Positions 40,205-52,014 of a stretch of DNA of 64,000 nt are shown one piece after another; the first letter of the stretch is position 1; the number at the start of each line of letters is the position of its first letter. The DNA comes from Marthasterias glacialis (Eukaryota; Echinodermata; Asteroidea; Forcipulatida; Asteriidae). Where the stretch lies: contig CAJVRT020000005.1 in NCBI GenBank assembly GCA_911728455.2, positions 62,001 through 126,000 of the forward strand, read 5' to 3'. Made by a program: the position numbers and the translations under genes. The notes under the pieces were generated by a model. That model did no database searches, had not been told where the DNA came from, and was given only the letters and a program-made list of their open reading frames with translations.

Positions 40205-43200
40205 TTTGAAAGAGAGTCAACAATTAAAATTTCTCACAGGGAGCTCCCTGTGAGCACCGTCACTTTTTTGTCAAAAAATTTTTATGCGATTTTATGATGG
40301 AAATCGATGGAGTAGATATCACTGAAGAGGGTTTGTGTGCGGGGAAGGGGTCAATTCGCAATATTTGGGCAAATGGCAAAATTTAGGTCAACTCTGACGT
40401 CATCAAGATGGCCGAAAAAGCTCGCTAGCTCCCGAAATACCGCGAGTTGGGAGCTCTAGTTTGTTGGACACGTCTCGGAAGAGCCGCCCGCATCCACTGA
40501 TTCCATGAAAAGCACTTTTGAAAGAGGGTCAACAATTAAAATTTCTCACAGGGAGCTCCCGTGAGCACCGGCACTTTTGGTCAAAAAATTTTTATGCGAT
40601 TTTATGATGGAAATCGATAGAGTAGATATCACTGAAGAGGGTTTGTGTGCGGGGAAGGGGTCAATTCGCAATATTTGGGCAAATGGCAAAATTTAGGTCA
40701 ACTCTGACGTCATCAAGATGGCCGAAAAAGCTCGATAGCTCCCGAAATACCGCGAGTTGGGAGCTCTAGTTTGTTGGACACGTCTCGGAAGAGCCGCCCG
40801 CATCCACTGATTCCATGAAAAGCACTTTTGAAAGAGGCTCAAAAATTAAAATTTCTCACAGGGAGCTCCCTGTGAGCACCGGCACTTTTGGTCAAAAAAT
40901 TTTTATGCGATTTTATGATGGAAATCGATAGAGTAGATATCACTGAAGAGGGTTTGTGTGCGGGGAAGGGGTCAATTCGCAATATTTGGGCAAATGGCAA
41001 AATTTAGGTCAACTCTGACGTCATCAAGATGGCCGAAAAAGCTCGATAGCTCCCGAAATACCGCGAGTTGGGAGCTCTAGTTTGTTGGACACGTCTCGGA
41101 AGAGCCGCCCGCATCCACTGATTCCATGAAAAGCACTTTTGAAAGAGGCTCAAAAATTAAAATTTCTCACAGGGAGCTCCCTGTGAGCACCGGCACTTTT
41201 GGTCAAAAAATTTTTATGTGATTTTATGATGGAAATCGATAGAGTAGATATCACTGAAGAGGGTTTGTGTGCGGGGAAGGGGTCAATTCGCAATATTTGG
41301 GCAAATGGCAAAATTTAGGTCAACTCTGACGTCATCAAGATGGCCGAAAAAGCTCGATAGCTCCCGAAATACCGCGAGTTGGGAGCTCTAGTTTGTTGGA
41401 CACGTCTCGGAAGAGCCGCCCGCATCCACTGATTCCATGAAAAGCACTTTTGAAAGAGGCTCAAAAATTAAAATTTCTCACAGGGAGCTCCCTGTGAGCA
41501 CCGGCACTTTTGGTCAAAAAATTTTTATGCGATTTTATGATGGAAATCGATAGAGTAGATATCACTGAAGAGGGTTTGTGTGCGGGGAAGGGGTCAATTC
41601 GCAATATTTGGGCAAATGGCAAAATTTAGGTCAACTCTGACGTCATCAAGATGGCCGAAAAAGCTCGCTAGCTCCCGAAATACCGCGAGTTGGGAGCTCT
41701 AGTTTGTTGGACACGTCTCGGAAGAGCCGCCCGCATCCACTGATTCCATGAAAAGCACTTTTGAAAGAGAGTCAACAATTAAAATTTCTCACAGGGAGCT
41801 CCCTGTGAGCACCGTCACTTTTTTGTCAAAAAATTTTTATGCGATTTTATGATGGAAATCGATGGAGTAGATATCACTGAAGAGGGTTTGTGTGCGGGGA
41901 AGGGGTCAATTCGCAATATTTGGGCAAATGGCAAAATTTAGGTCAACTCTGACGTCATCAAGATGGCCGAAAAAGCTCGCTAGCTCCCGAAATACCGCGA
42001 GTTGGGAGCTCTAGTTTGTTGGACACGTCTCGGAAGAGCCGCCCGCATCCACTGATTCCATGAAAAGCACTTTTGAAAGAGGGTCAACAATTAAAATTTC
42101 TCACAGGGAGCTCCCGTGAGCACCGGCACTTTTGGTCAAAAAATTTTTATGCGATTTTATGATGGAAATCGATAGAGTAGATATCACTGAAGAGGGTTTG
42201 TGTGCGGGGAAGGGGTCAATTCGCAATATTTGGGCAAATGGCAAAATTTAGGTCAACTCTGACGTCATCAAGATGGCCGAAAAAGCTCGATAGCTCCCGA
42301 AATACCGCGAGTTGGGAGCTCTAGTTTGTTGGACACGTCTCGGAAGAGCCGCCCGCATCCACTGATTCCATGAAAAGCACTTTTGAAAGAGGCTCAAAAA
42401 TTAAAATTTCTCACAGGGAGCTCCCTGTGAGCACCGGCACTTTTGGTCAAAAATTTTTTATGTGATTTTATGATGGAAATCGATAGAGTAGATATCACTG
42501 AAGAGGGTTTGTGTGCGGGGAAGGGGTCAATTCGCAATATTTGGGCAAATGGCAAAATTTAGGTCAACTCTGACGTCATCAAGATGGCCGAAAAAGCTCG
42601 ATAGCTCCCGAAATACCGCGAGTTGGGAGCTCTAGTTTGTTGGACACGTCTCGGAAGAGCCGCCCGCATCCACTGATTCCATGAAAAGCACTTTTGAAAG
42701 AGGCTCAAAAATTAAAATTTCTCACAGGGAGCTCCCTGTGAGCACCGGCACTTTTGGTCAAAAAATTTTTATGCGATTTTATGATGGAAATCGATAGAGT
42801 AGATATCACTGAAGAGGGTTTGTGTGCGGGGAAGGGGTCAATTCGCAATATTTGGGCAAATGGCAAAATTTAGGTCAACTCTGACGTCATCAAGATGGCC
42901 GAAAAAGCTCGATAGCTCCCGAAATACCGCGAGTTGGGAGCTCTAGTTTGTTGGACACGTCTCGGAAGAGCCGCCCGCATCCACTGATTCCATGAAAAGC
43001 ACTTTTGAAAGAGGCTCAAAAATTAAAATTTCTCACAGGGAGCTCCCTGTGAGCACCGGCACTTTTGGTCAAAAAATTTTTATGTGATTTTATGATGGAA
43101 ATCGATAGAGTAGATATCACTGAAGAGGGTTTGTGTGCGGGGAAGGGGTCAATTCGCAATATTTGGGCAAATGGCAAAATTTAGGTCAACTCTGACGTCT

Positions 43201-43300
43201 TCAAAATGGCCGAAAAAGCTCGCTAGCTCCCGAAATACCGCGAGTTGGGAGCTCTAGTTTGTTGGACACGTCTCGGAAGAGCCGCCCGCATCCACTGATT
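40205..43300 (+). repeat. Five-monomer block duplicated in tandem (offset 1,555 bp)
   Basis: GAAAGAGAGTCAAC (40,212 and 41,767), CACTTTTTTGTC, ATCGATGGAGTAG (about 40,307 and 41,862), GGGAGCTCCCGTGAG (about 40,552 and 42,107) and runs of CTCGATAGC with GAGGCTCAAAAAT (40.7-41.5 and 42.3-43.0 kb) recur exactly five monomers apart. A third partial copy of the first marks lies at 45.43 kb. Confidence 0.85.
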
Positions 43301-45199
43301 CCATGAAAAGCACTTTTGAAAGAGGGTCAACAATTAAAATTTCTCACAGGGAGCTCCCTGTGAGCACCGGCACTTTTGGTCCAAAATTTTTTTATGTGAT
43401 TTTATGATGGAAATCGATAGAGTAGATATCACTGAAGAGGGTTTGTGTGCGGGGAAGGGGTCAATTCGCAATATTTGGGCAAATGGCAAAATTTAGGTCA
43501 ACTCTGACGTCATCAAAATGGCCGAAAAAGCTCGCTAGCTCCCGAAATACCGCGAGTTGGGAGCTCTAGTTTGTTGGACACGTCTCGGAAGAGCCGCCCG
43601 CATCCACTGATTCCATGAAAAGCACTTTTGAAAGAGGGTCAACAATTAAAATTTCTCACAGGGAGCTCCCTGTGAGCACCGGCACTTTTGGTCCAAAATT
43701 TTTTTATGTGATTTTATGATGGAAATCGATAGAGTAGATATCACTGAAGAGGGTTTGTGTGCGGGGAAGGGGTCAATTCGCAATATTTGGGCAAATGGCA
43801 AAATTTAGGTCAACTCTGACGTCATCAAGATGGCCGAAAAAGCTCGCTAGCTCCCGAAATACCGCGAGTTGGGAGCTCTAGTTTGTTGGACACGTCTCGG
43901 AAGAGCCGCCCGCATCTACTGATTCCATGAAAAGCACTTTTGAAAGAGGGTCAACAATTAAAATTTCTCACAGGGATCTCCCTGTGAGCACCGGCACTTT
44001 TGGTCCAAAAATTTTTATGCGATTTTATGATGGAAATCGATAGAGTAAATATCACTGAAGAGGGTTTGTGTGCGGGGAAGGGGTCAATTCGCAATATTTG
44101 GGCAAATGGCAAAATTTAGGTCAACTCTGACGTCATCAAGATGGCCGAAAAAGCTCGCTAGCTCCCGAAATACCGCGAGTTGGGAGCTCTAGTTTGTTGG
44201 ACACGTCTCGGAAGAGCCGCCCGCATCCACTGATTCCATGAAAAGCACTTTTGAAAGAGGGTCAAAGATTAAAATTTCTCACAGGGAGCTCCCTGTGAGC
44301 ACCGGCACTTTTGGTCCAAAAATTTTTATGCGATTTTATGATGGAAATCGATAGAGTAGATATCACTGAAGAGGGTTTGTGTGCGGGGAAGGGGTCAATT
44401 CGCAATATTTGGGCAAATGGCAAAATTTAGGTCAACTCTGACGTCATCAAGATAGCCGAAAAAGCTCGCTAGCTCCCGAAATACCGCGAGTTGGGAGCTC
44501 TAGTTTGTTGGACACGTCTCGGAAGAGCCGCCCGCATCCACTGATTCCATGAAAAGCACTTTTGAAAGAGGGTCGAAGTTTAAAATTTCTCACAGGGACC
44601 TCCCTGTGAGCACCGGCACTTTTGGTCAAAAATTTTTTAGGCGATTTTATGATGGAAATCGATAGAGTAGATATCACTGAAGAGGGTTTGTGTGCGGGGA
44701 AGGGGTCAATTCGCAATATTTGGGCAAATGGCAAAATTTAGGTCAAATCTGACGTCATCAAGATGGCCGAAAAAGCTCGCTAGCTCCCGAAATACCGCGA
44801 GTTGGGAGCTTTAGTTTGTTGGACACGTCTCGGAAGAGCCGCCCGCATCCACTTATTCCATGAAAAGCACTTTTGAAACAGGGTCAAAAATTAAAATTTC
44901 TCACAGGGAGCTCCCTGTGAGCACCGGCACTTTTGGTCAAAAAATTTTTATGCGATTTTATGATGGAAATCGATAGAGTAGATATCACTGAAGAGGGTTT
45001 GTGTGCGGGGAAGGGGTCAATTCGCAATATTTGGGCAAATGGCAAAATTTAGGTCAACTCTGACGTCATCAAGATGGCCGAAAAAGCTCGCTAGCTCCCG
45101 AAATACCGCGAGTTGGGAGCTCTAGTTTGTTGGACACGTCTCAGAAGAGCCGCCCGCATCCACTGATTCCATGAAAAGCACTTTTGAAAGAGGGTCAAC

Positions 45200-45205
45200 A
45201 ATTAT
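45200..45205 (+). other. Junction of the 68-bp monomer deletion, copy 2
   Basis: This is the identical AACAATTATGATGG join. As with copy 1, the next monomer carries GAGAGTCAAC, CACTTTTTTGTC and CGATGGAGTAG (near 45,435-45,535; compare 40,213-40,310), so the two-monomer block was copied as a unit. Confidence 0.9.
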
Positions 45206-46066
45206 GATGGAAATCGATAGAGTAGATATCACTGAAGAGGGTTTGTGTGCGGGGAAGGGGTCAATTCGCAATATTTGGGCAAATGGCAAAATTTAGGTCA
45301 ACTCTGACGTCATCAAGATGGCCGAAAAAGCTCGCTAGCTCCCGAAATACCGCGAGTTGGGAGCTCTAGTTTGTTGGACACGTCTCGGAAGAGCCGCCCG
45401 CATCCACTGATTCCATGAAAAGCACTTTTGAAAGAGAGTCAACAATTAAAATTTCTCACACGGAGCTCCCTGTGAGCACCGTCACTTTTTTGTCAAAAAA
45501 TTTTTATGCGATTTTATGATGGAAATCGATGGAGTAGATATCACTGAAGAGGGTTTGTGTGCGGGGAAGGGGTCAATTCGCAATATTTGGGCAAATGGCA
45601 AAATTTAGGTCAACTCTGACGTCATCAAGATGGCCGAAAAAGCTCGATAGCTCCCGAAATACCGCGAGTTGGGAGCTCTAGTTTGTTAGACACGTCTCGG
45701 AAGAGCCGCCCGCATCCACTGATTCCATGAAAAGCACTTTTGAAAGAGGGTCAAAAATTAAAATTTCTCACAGGGAGCTCCCTGTGAGCACCGGCACTTT
45801 CGTCAAAAAAATTTTATGCGATTTTATGATGGAAATCGATAGAGTAGATATCACTGAAGAGGGTTTGTGTGCGGGGAAGGGGTCAATTTGCAATATTTGG
45901 GCAAATGGCAAAATTTAGGTCAACTCTGACGTCATCAAGATGGCCGAAAAAGCTCGCTAGCTCCCGAAATACCGCGATTTGGGAGCTCTAGTTTGTTGGA
46001 CACGTCTCAGAAGAGCCGCCCGCATCCACTGATTCCATGAAAAGCACTTTTGAAAGAGGGTCAACA

Positions 46067-46072
46067 ATTATG
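46067..46072 (+). other. Junction of the 68-bp monomer deletion, copy 3
   Basis: The same AACAATTATGATGG join is present. The preceding monomer reads CCGCGATTTGGGAGC, a mark shared with copy 4. Confidence 0.9.
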
Positions 46073-47553
46073 ATGGAAATCGATAGAGTAGATATCACTG
46101 AAGAGGGTTTGTGTGCGGGGAAGGGGTCAATTCGCAATATTTGGGCAAATGGCAAAATTTAGGTCAACTCTGACGTCATCAAGATGGCCGAAAAAGCTCG
46201 CTAGCTCCCGAAATACCGCGAGTTGGGAGCTCTAGTTTGTTGGACACGTCTCGGAAGAGCCGCCCGCATCCACTGATTCCATGAAAAGCACTTTTGAAAC
46301 AGGGTCAAAATTTAAAATTTCTCACAGGGAGCTCCCTGTGAGCACCGGCACTTTTGGTCCAAAAATTTTCATGCGATTTTATGATGGAAATCGATAGAGT
46401 AGATATCACTGAAGAGGGTTTGTGTGCGGGGAAGGGGTCAATTCGCAATATTTGGGCAAATGGCAAAATTTAGGTCAACTCTGACGTCATCAAGATGGCC
46501 GAAAAAGCTCGCTAGCTCCCGAAATACCGCGAGTTGGGAGCTTTAGTTTGTTGGACACGTCTCGGAAGAGCCGCCCGCATCCACTGATTCCATGAAAAGC
46601 ACTTTTGAAATAGGGTCAAAAACTAAAATTTCTCACAGGGAGCTCCCTGTGAGCACCGGCACTTTTGGTCAAAACATTTTTATGCGATTTTATGATGGAA
46701 ATCGATAGAGTAGATATCACTGAAGAGGGTTTGTGTGCGGGGAAGGGGTCAATTCGCAATATTTGGGCAAATGGCAAAATTTAGGTCAACTCTGACGTCA
46801 TCAAGGTGGCCGAAAAAGCTCGCTAGCTCCCGAAATACCGCGAGTTGGGAGCTCTAGTTTGTTGGACACGTCTCGGAAGAGCCGCACGCATCCACTGATT
46901 CCATGAAAAGCACTTTTGAAAGAGGCTCAAAAATTAAAATTTCTCACAGGGAGCTCCCTGTGAGCACCGGCACTTTTGGTCCAAAAATTTTTATGCAATT
47001 TTATGATGGAAATCGATAGAGTAGATATCACTGAAGAGGGTTTGTGTGCGGGGAAGGGGTCAATTCGCAATATTTGGGCAAATGGCAAAATTTAGGTCAA
47101 CTCTGACGTCATCAAGATGGCCGAAAAAGCTCGCTAGCTCCCGAAATACCGCGAGTTGGGAGCTCTAGTTTGTTGGACACGTCTTGGAAGAGCCGCCCGC
47201 ATCCACTTATTCCATGAAAAGCACTTTTGAAAGAGGGTCAAAATTTAAAATTTCTCACAGGGAGCTCCCTGTGAGCACCGGCACTTTTGGTCAAAAAATT
47301 TTTATGCGATTTTATGATGGAAATCGATAGAGTAGATATCACTGAAGAGGGTTTGTGTGCGGGGAAGGGGTCAATTCGCAATATTTGGGCAAATGGCAAA
47401 ATTTAGGTCAACTCTGACGTCATCAAGATGGCCGAAAAAGCTCGCTAGCTCCCGAAATACCGCGATTTGGGAGCTCTAGTTTGTTGGACACGTCTCAGAA
47501 GAGCCGCCCGCATCCACTGATTCCATGAAATGACTTTTGAAAGAGGGTCAACA

Positions 47554-47559
47554 ATTATG
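47554..47559 (+). other. Junction of the 68-bp monomer deletion, copy 4
   Basis: The same join is present, with an extra small change just upstream (CATGAAATGACTTTTG for CATGAAAAGCACTTTTG). Confidence 0.9.
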
Positions 47560-49763
47560 ATGGAAATCGATAGAGTAGATATCACTGAAGAGGGTTTGTG
47601 TGCGGGGAAGGGGTCAATTCGCAATATTTGGGCAAATGGCAAAATTTAGGTCAACTCTGACGTCATCAAGATGGCCGAAAAAGCTCGCTAGCTCCCGAAA
47701 TACCGCGAGTTGGGAGCTCTAGTTTGTTGGACACGTCTCGGAAGAGCCGCCCGCATCCACTGATTCCATGAAAAGCACTTTTGAAACAGGGTCAAAATTT
47801 AAAATTTCTCACAGGGAGCTCCCTGTGAGCACCGGCACTTTTGGTCCAAAAATTTTCATGCGATTTTATGATGGAAATCGATAGAGTAGATATCACTGAA
47901 GAGGGTTTGTGTGCGGGGAAGGGGTCAATTCGCAATATTTGGGCAAATGGCAAAATTTAGGTCAACTCTGACGTCATCAAGATGGCCGAAAAAGCTCGCT
48001 AGCTCCCGAAATACCGCGAGTTGGGAGCTTTAGTTTGTTGGACACGTCTCGGAAGAGCCGCCCGCATCCACTGATTCCATGAAAAGCACTTTTGAAATAG
48101 GGTCAAAAACTAAAATTTCTCACAGGGAGCTCCCTGTGAGCACCGGCACTTTTGGTCAAAACATTTTTATGCGATTTTATGATGGAAATCGATAGAGTAG
48201 ATATCACTGAAGAGGGTTTGTGTGCGGGGAAGGGGTCAATTCGCAATATTTGGGCAAATGGCAAAATTTAGGTCAACTCTGACGTCATCAAGGTGGCCGA
48301 AAAAGCTCGCTAGCTCCCGAAATACCGCGAGTTGGGAGCTCTAGTTTGTTGGACACGTCTCGGAAGAGCCGCCCGCATCCACTGATTCCATGAAAAGCAC
48401 TTTTGAAAGAGGGTCAAAAATTAAAATTTCTCACAGGGAGCTCCCTGTGAGCACCGGCACTTTTGGTCAAAAAATTTTTATGCAATTTTATGATGGAAAT
48501 CGATAGAGTAGATATCACTGAAGAGGGTTTGTGTGCGGGGAAGGGGTCAATTCGCAATATTTGGGCAAATGGCAAAATTTAGGTCAACTCTGACGTCATC
48601 AAGATGGCCGAAAAAGCTCGCTAGCTCCCGAAATACCACGAGTTGGGAGCTCTAGTTTGTTGGACACGTCTCGGAGGAGCCGCCTGCATCCACTGATTCC
48701 ATGAAAAGCACTTTTGAAAGAGGGTCAAAAATTAAAATTTCTCACAGGGAGCTCCCTGTGAGCACCGGCACTTTTGGTCAAAACATTTTTATGCGATTTT
48801 AAGATGGAAATCGATAGAGTAGATATCACTGAAGAGGGTTTGTGTGCGGGGAAGGGGTCAATTCGCAATATTTGGGCAAATGGCAAAATTTAGGTCAACT
48901 CTGACGTCATCAAGATGGCCGAAAAAGCTCGCTAGCTCCCGAAATACCGCGAGTTGGGAGCTTTAGTTTGTTGGACACGTCTCGGAAGAGCCGCCCGCAT
49001 CCACTGATTCCGTGAAAAGCACTTTTGAAAGAGGGTCAAAAATTAAAATTTCTCACAGGGAGCTCCCTGTGAGCACCGGCACTTTTGGTCCAAAAATTTT
49101 TATGCGATTTTATGATGGAAATCGATAGAGTAGATATCACTGAAGAGGGTTTGTGTGCGGGGAAGAGGTCAATTCGCAATATTTGGGCAAATGGCAAAAT
49201 TTAGGTCAACTCTGACGTCATCAAGATGGCCGAAAAAGCTCGCTAGCTCCCGAAATACTGCGAGTTGGGAGCTCTAGTTTGTTGGACACGTCTCGGAAGA
49301 GCCGCCCGCATCCACTGATTCCATGAAAAGCACTGTTGAAAGAGGGTCAAAAAGCAAAACTTCTCACAGGGAGCTCCCTGTGAGCACCGGCACTTTCGGT
49401 CCAAAAATTTTTATGCGATTTTATGATGGAAATCGATAGAGTAGATATCACTGAAGAGGGTTTGTGTGCGGGGAAGGGGTCAATTCGCAATATTTGGGCA
49501 AATGGCAAAATTTAGGTCAACTCTGACGTCATCAAGATGGCCGAAAAAGCTCGCTAGCTCCCGAAATACCACGAGTTGGGAGCTCTAGTTTGTTGGACAC
49601 GTCTCGGAGGAGCCGCCTGCATCCACTGATTCCATGAAAAGCACTTTTGAAAGAGGGTCAAAAATTAAAATTTCTCACAGGGAGCTCCCTGTGAGCACCG
49701 GCACTTTTGGTCAAAAAATTGTTATGCGATTTTATGATGGAAATCGATAGAGTAGATATCACT

Positions 49764-49776
49764 GAAGAGGATTAAA
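49764..49776 (+). other. Truncated monomer: 204-bp deletion
   Basis: ACTGAAGAGG is joined to ATTAAAATTTCTC. The 204 bp that normally separate these phrases are missing, leaving a unit of about 107 bp. AGAGG occurs at both edges and may have guided the deletion. The neighbouring monomers share TACCACGAG with CGGAGGAGCCGCCTGC at 48.64 and 49.57 kb. Confidence 0.85.
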
Positions 49777-50499
49777 ATTTCTCACAGGGAGCTCCCTGTG
49801 AGCACCGGCACTTTTGGTCAAAACATTTTTATGCGATTTTATGATGGAAATCGATAGAGTAGATATCACTGAAGAGGGTTTGTGTGCGGGGAAGGGGTCA
49901 ATTCGCAATATTTGGGCAAATGGCAAAATTTAGGTCAACTCTGACGTCATCAAGATGGCCGAAAAAGCTCGCTAGCTCCCGAAATACCGCGAGTTGGGAG
50001 CTCTAGTTTGTTGGACACGTCTCGGAAGAGCCGCCCGCATCCACTGATTCCGTGAAAAGCACTTTTGAAAGAGGGTCAAAAATTAAAATTTCTCACAGGG
50101 AGCTCCCTGTGAGCACCGGCACTTTTGGTCCAAAAATTTTTATGCGATTTTATGATGGAAATCGATAGAGTAGATATCACTGAAGAGGGTTTGTGTGCGG
50201 GGAAGGGGTCAATTCGCAATATTTGGGCAAATGGCAAAATTTAGGTCAACTCTGACGTCATCAAGATGGCCGAAAAAGCTCGCTAGCTCCCGAAATACCG
50301 CGAGTTGGGAGCTCTAGTTTGTTGGACACGTCTCGGAAGAGCCGCCCGCATCCACTGATTCCATGAAAAGCACTGTTGAAAGAGGGTCAAAAATTTAAAT
50401 TTCTCACAGGGAGCTCCCTGTGAGCACCGGCACTTTTGGTCAAAAAATTTTTATGCGATTTTATGATGGAAATCGATAGAGTAGATATCACTGAAGAGG

Positions 50500-50847
50500 A
50501 TGTGTGTGCGGGGAAGGGGTCAATTCGCAATATTTGGGCAAATAGCAAAATTTAGGTCAACTCTTACGTCATTAAGATGGCCGAAAAAGCTCGCTAGCTC
50601 CCGAAATACCGCGAGTTGGGAGCTCTAAATTGTTGGACACGTCTCGGAAGAGCCGCCCGCATCCACTGATTCCATGAAAAGCACTTTTGAAAGAGGGTCA
50701 AAATTTAAAATTTCTCACAGGGAGCTCCCTGTGAGCACCGGCACTTTTGGTCAAAAATTTTTTATACGATTTTATGATGGAAATCGATAGAGTAGATATC
50801 ACTGAAGAGGGTTCGTGTGTAGGGGAAGGGGTCAATTCGCAATATTT
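50500..50847 (+). repeat. Divergent terminal monomers at the right edge of the satellite
   Basis: The last units hold more changes than any others: GAGGATGTGTGTG, CTCTTACGTCATTAAG, CTCTAAATTGTTGG, TTTATACGATTT and GGGTTCGTGTGTAGGGG. The last unit stops 16 bases into the CENP-B-like motif. Loss of homogeneity at the margin is usual for satellite arrays because edge copies exchange less often. Confidence 0.85.
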
Positions 50848-51205
50848 ACATTTCAACCTAAATTAACGACTTTAATAAACGAAGGGGGAAAAAACGATTG
50901 ACTGTTTGCTTTTTTGCACTTTAAAATCAAAATGGTCAGAGATTGCGAACATTGATAAGGCTTGGTTAAAAAATCTAAAGTTAATATTTTTGTCTGACAA
51001 GTAAGAATTTAGAATGCTGAAACTATTCTATTGTTTAAAAAAATGGATAGAATTTCCCTCTTAATTACAGGCTGAAGATACAAAATCGAAGTTGGCCGCC
51101 AGATATGGCAGCCATTTTGGTTCAACGTTGTGAGGCTATCGTGATGAATACCATATCCGGTGGTGGTGCACTCTTTATTGCTAGCGTGATTTTATAGATT
51201 CAAAA
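50848..51205. other. Unique AT-rich flank, no gene seen
   Basis: The sequence switches to AT-rich DNA with no 311-bp homology. Nothing coding is evident. GCCGCCAGATATGGCAGCC near 51,093 is a short hairpin-forming stretch. Confidence 0.6.
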
Positions 51206-51231
51206 ATTGAACATTTTTGCAAGGGTGGGGC

Positions 51232-51244
51232 GGGGGGGGGGGGG
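51232..51244 (+). repeat. G-homopolymer (13 G)
   Basis: A 13-base run of G lies within the wider G-rich stretch AAGGGTGGGGC. It is one of ten such runs in the flank, all on this strand. Confidence 0.9.
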
Positions 51245-51569
51245 TGATATAAATGTCGACAGTTTTTTAATTTGTAGTGCAACAGTTTGTGCCCAAAAAT
51301 CTTCAATATTTTCCATACTAACGGAGACGCGGACAACCAGTGAGAACTGGTGGCATCAGTGGAAGTGCTCTCTTTCACTATTTCATGTTTTTTGTTTTCT
51401 AGTTTTGTGGGCAAAATTTTCAGCGGAAATTCGTCGATACTTTCCGAACTAACTGATACGCCTTGTTCAAGTGAGATTCTGTGGCGTCAGTTCAGCTGCC
51501 CGCTTTGCCTGGTAGCGTCAATTCGTCAGTGTCATTTTGAAAACATATCTAAAATTTCAAACTTTGGGC

Positions 51570-51584
51570 GGGGGGGGGGGGGGG
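51570..51584 (+). repeat. G-homopolymer (15 G)
   Basis: A 15-base run of G follows AACTTTGGGC. The surroundings (51.2-51.8 kb) have no supported gene; short frames overlap on both strands and look accidental. Confidence 0.9.
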
Positions 51585-51824
51585 CAGGTTGAGTTTTTAT
51601 ATCAAGGGGCCAACAATGAAAATTAAAATTTGTGTCGAATTTTCAAATATCACTTTTAATATTGATAGTAATAATAACAGTTATGGATTTGCGCGCGTCG
51701 GCGAAAATTACCAAATGTACATAATATAAAAGTGCTAAAAAACAACAACAAGCAACTATTATTATGTTAGGCAGAATTATGCAAGACATAATTAAATCAT
51801 AATGATAGACAGAAATCCTTTTAC

Positions 51825-51964
51825 CTGCAATAAGCTGCAGTAGACTTGCATCTGAAAATCAAATTTTGACGGCCATGCGGCATCTTCAGCCTGAAACGAC
51901 GAGCAAGCCCATATACTCCGAATGCTCTTCAAAAGCATCTTCAATGGAACTTTAGTACACGAAG
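51825..51964 (-). repeat. Exon-like dispersed repeat, copy 1 (decayed)
   Basis: On the minus strand this 140-bp segment starts after TTTTTACTCCCTGGCAG, an acceptor-like site, and ends before GTAAAAGG, a donor-like site. It matches the copies at 57.2, 57.7 and 62.5 kb, sharing CCATTGAA, TTTCAGGCTGAAGATG, TTTGATTTTCAGATGCAAG and TTGCAGGTAAAA. Its frame is broken by stops. The similarity runs only a short way beyond the acceptor before the TTTG block begins. It is either a dead duplicated exon or a dispersed repeat with splice-like ends. Confidence 0.5.
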
Positions 51965-52014
51965 CTGCCAGGGAGTAAAAATGTCAATTATCTACGGCTA
52001 TAGTTAACCCATTG

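Larger units (their letters stand above)
46000..48480 (+). repeat. Five-monomer block, one unit shortened, duplicated in tandem (offset 1,487 bp)
   Basis: The CGATTTGGGAG monomer, the 68-bp deletion monomer, GTCAAAATTTAAAATTTC, AAATTTTCATGCG, GAAATAGGGTCAAAAACTAAA (46,611 and 48,098), AAAACATTTTTATG and CATCAAGGTGGCC occur twice in the same order. The offset 1,487 equals 5 x 311 - 68, so the deletion existed before the block duplicated. Confidence 0.85.
1..50847 (+). repeat. 311-bp satellite DNA array, about 164 tandem monomers
   Basis: The same 311-bp unit recurs head to tail without interruption; the phrase CAATTCGCAATATTTGGGCA starts at 1, 312, 623 and 934 and continues in step to 50,832. 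All copies have the same orientation. The window opens at a monomer phase boundary of my choosing, so the array continues to the left. It stops abruptly after CAATATTT at about 50,847, where unrelated AT-rich DNA begins. A count over the first unit gives 143 G+C of 311 (46%) and 15 CpG sites, close to the number expected by chance, so CpG is not depleted. The period is not a multiple of three and each unit has stops in most frames, so no long protein can run through it. Satellites of this kind typically mark centromeric, pericentromeric or subtelomeric heterochromatin; which one applies here cannot be read from the sequence. Confidence 0.98.

Noticed and set aside
1..50847. CRISPR-like regular repeats
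   Set aside because: There are no unique spacers; the whole 311-bp unit is repeated, in a eukaryotic setting.
51181..51592. Overlapping 77-81-codon frames around the first two G runs
   Set aside because: They translate the poly-G/poly-C tract into Gly or Pro runs and are open on both strands at once.
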